In this document: in pieces, positions 63,351 to 64,000 of the stretch
Numbering within the stretch: position 1 is the stretch's first letter
Layout: each line of letters opens with the position of its first letter
Assembly: GCA_019671135.1 (NCBI GenBank)
Contig: JAHRHY010000018.1
Location: forward strand, 1-64,000
Origin: Linnemannia hyalina
Taxonomy: Eukaryota > Mortierellomycota > Mortierellomycetes > Mortierellales > Mortierellaceae
Reading direction: 5' to 3'
DNA: 64,000 nucleotides
Made by a program: the position numbers and the translations under genes
The notes under the pieces: generated by a model
The model's database searches: none
Seen by the model: the letters and a program-made list of their open reading frames with translations, nothing else
What the model was told of the DNA's origin: nothing

Positions 63351-64000
63351 TCAAGGGAAACTTCCTCCCAAAGAGTAGTTGTACTGCTTCAAGGGAGTGA
63401 CATGCGGTTGAGAGACAGAGCTAGGTGGTGGTCGAGAAAGATTGCCACTTGTTGGTTGAATAGGTGGCCTTCGTCCATGCACGGGTGAAGGGTGATGGTG
63501 TGGCTGTGGCTGTGGAATGGGCATGCTATTGGGCATCCCTCCAGGTCTTGGTCGTACACCGCCTGGTGGCGGGTATTGCGAAACTGGCTGACGGATAGGC
63601 GGATACGGATGACTAGCGTTAGGCATAGGAACATGCTGTCCTTGAGGTGAAGATCCTGTGTACTGGGTCGATGGTCTGAACCCAGGTGTTCCTGTCGCCA
63701 ACATTGGATTGAATCCCGGACCCATTGGCGGTGTACCATATGGTATGTTTCCGTTCATGCTGGTTATGGGTGGTTGCGGAGGTGGGTATGGGTTGTTTTG
63801 TGGGATCGGGTACGGCCGTGGCGTGTTAGTGTTATTGTTGATATGAACAGGTATTGGTGGTTGCTGTTGATGCGGAGGATATCCAGGTCTAGGTGGGCCA
63901 GGCGGTCCAAGGGGGAAGGGTGCATAGGGTCGTCCATAGTTATTTCCTGCTGGTGGGATATGTGGTAGAGGGCGAGGAGGGACGAATCCTGGTCGCTGCA
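63351..64000 (-). CDS. Pro/Gly-rich protein, 3' part (runs off the window)
   Basis: An open frame reads from the window edge at 64000 to a stop at 63351, about 215 residues, with no break. It does not start at the ATG at 63758; upstream codons in frame are of the same type (FVPPRPLPHIPPAGNNYGR; FPLGPPGPPRPGYPP). The composition is Pro, Gly, Gln, His and Asn rich, with no folded domain visible. The C-terminus is LKQYNYSLGGSFP. Such tails occur in many RNA-binding and transcription-related proteins; the family cannot be named from this part. Confidence 0.6.
   Translation of the reverse strand, partial: QRPGFVPPRPLPHIPPAGNNYGRPYAPFPLGPPGPPRPGYPPHQQQPPIPVHINNNTNTPRPYPIPQNNPYPPPQPPITSMNGNIPYGTPPMGPGFNPMLATGTPGFRPSTQYTGSSPQGQHVPMPNASHPYPPIRQPVSQYPPPGGVRPRPGGMPNSMPIPQPQPHHHPSPVHGRRPPIQPTSGNLSRPPPSSVSQPHVTPLKQYNYSLGGSFP

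Overview
The window looks like a repeat-dense stretch of an early-diverging fungal genome, most likely a mucoromycote and perhaps Mortierella-like. This rests on short GT-AG introns, an F-box/leucine-rich-repeat relic, chromodomain Ty3/gypsy elements, Helitrons and a DDE_Tnp_4 transposase. The taxonomic call is an inference; no rRNA, tRNA or marker gene was seen. About 70 percent of the sequence is mobile DNA.

1-10,400: two Helitrons lie head to tail on the minus strand with termini that touch (CTAG of Helitron-1 at 2802-2805, TC of Helitron-2 at 2801-2800). Helitron-1 (2802-10387) carries a multi-exon Rep/helicase gene and an accessory zinc-knuckle gene. Helitron-2 has an internal deletion and is cut off at 310 by a 495-bp repeat unit. 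The pair sits at an A|T site inside a palindromic MITE.

11,415-37,098: one Ty3/gypsy element (Gypsy-A, identical 240-bp LTRs, TSD CGCAT) has been split by later insertions. A solo LTR of Gypsy-B lies in its RT. A 495-bp unit (14636-34438, TSD AAA) lies just upstream in pol. That unit is itself split by Gypsy-B1 (TSD GTTAC) and by a larger element (21933-34213, TSD TAT). The larger element has 495-bp direct terminal repeats, a Harbinger-like DDE transposase and an unfamiliar Cys-rich repeat protein. Its transposase gene is split by Gypsy-B2 (TSD GTATG). Precise removal of each layer restores a known sequence or reading frame. The direct-repeat element is the most likely undescribed system here.

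37,100-50,800: three ~1.1-kb palindromic MITEs occur in the window (37459, 47456 and 59245). This segment also holds a small spliced membrane-protein gene, a complete Gypsy-C element (40983-47024) with an oppositely oriented solo LTR beside it, and a decayed F-box/LRR gene.

50,800-58,000: a small coiled-coil gene has its start codon overlapping the target site of a non-autonomous LTR element (Element-D, 51416-54912). Element-D carries a non-gag ORF. Two ordinary host genes follow: a cupin_5/DUF985 protein and a secreted PI-PLC-like phosphodiesterase. Minisatellites separate them.

58,000-64,000: mostly relics, namely the third palindrome, an old copy of the 495-bp unit, a broken unidentified gene and a solo LTR. 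The 3' part of a Pro/Gly-rich gene runs off the right edge.
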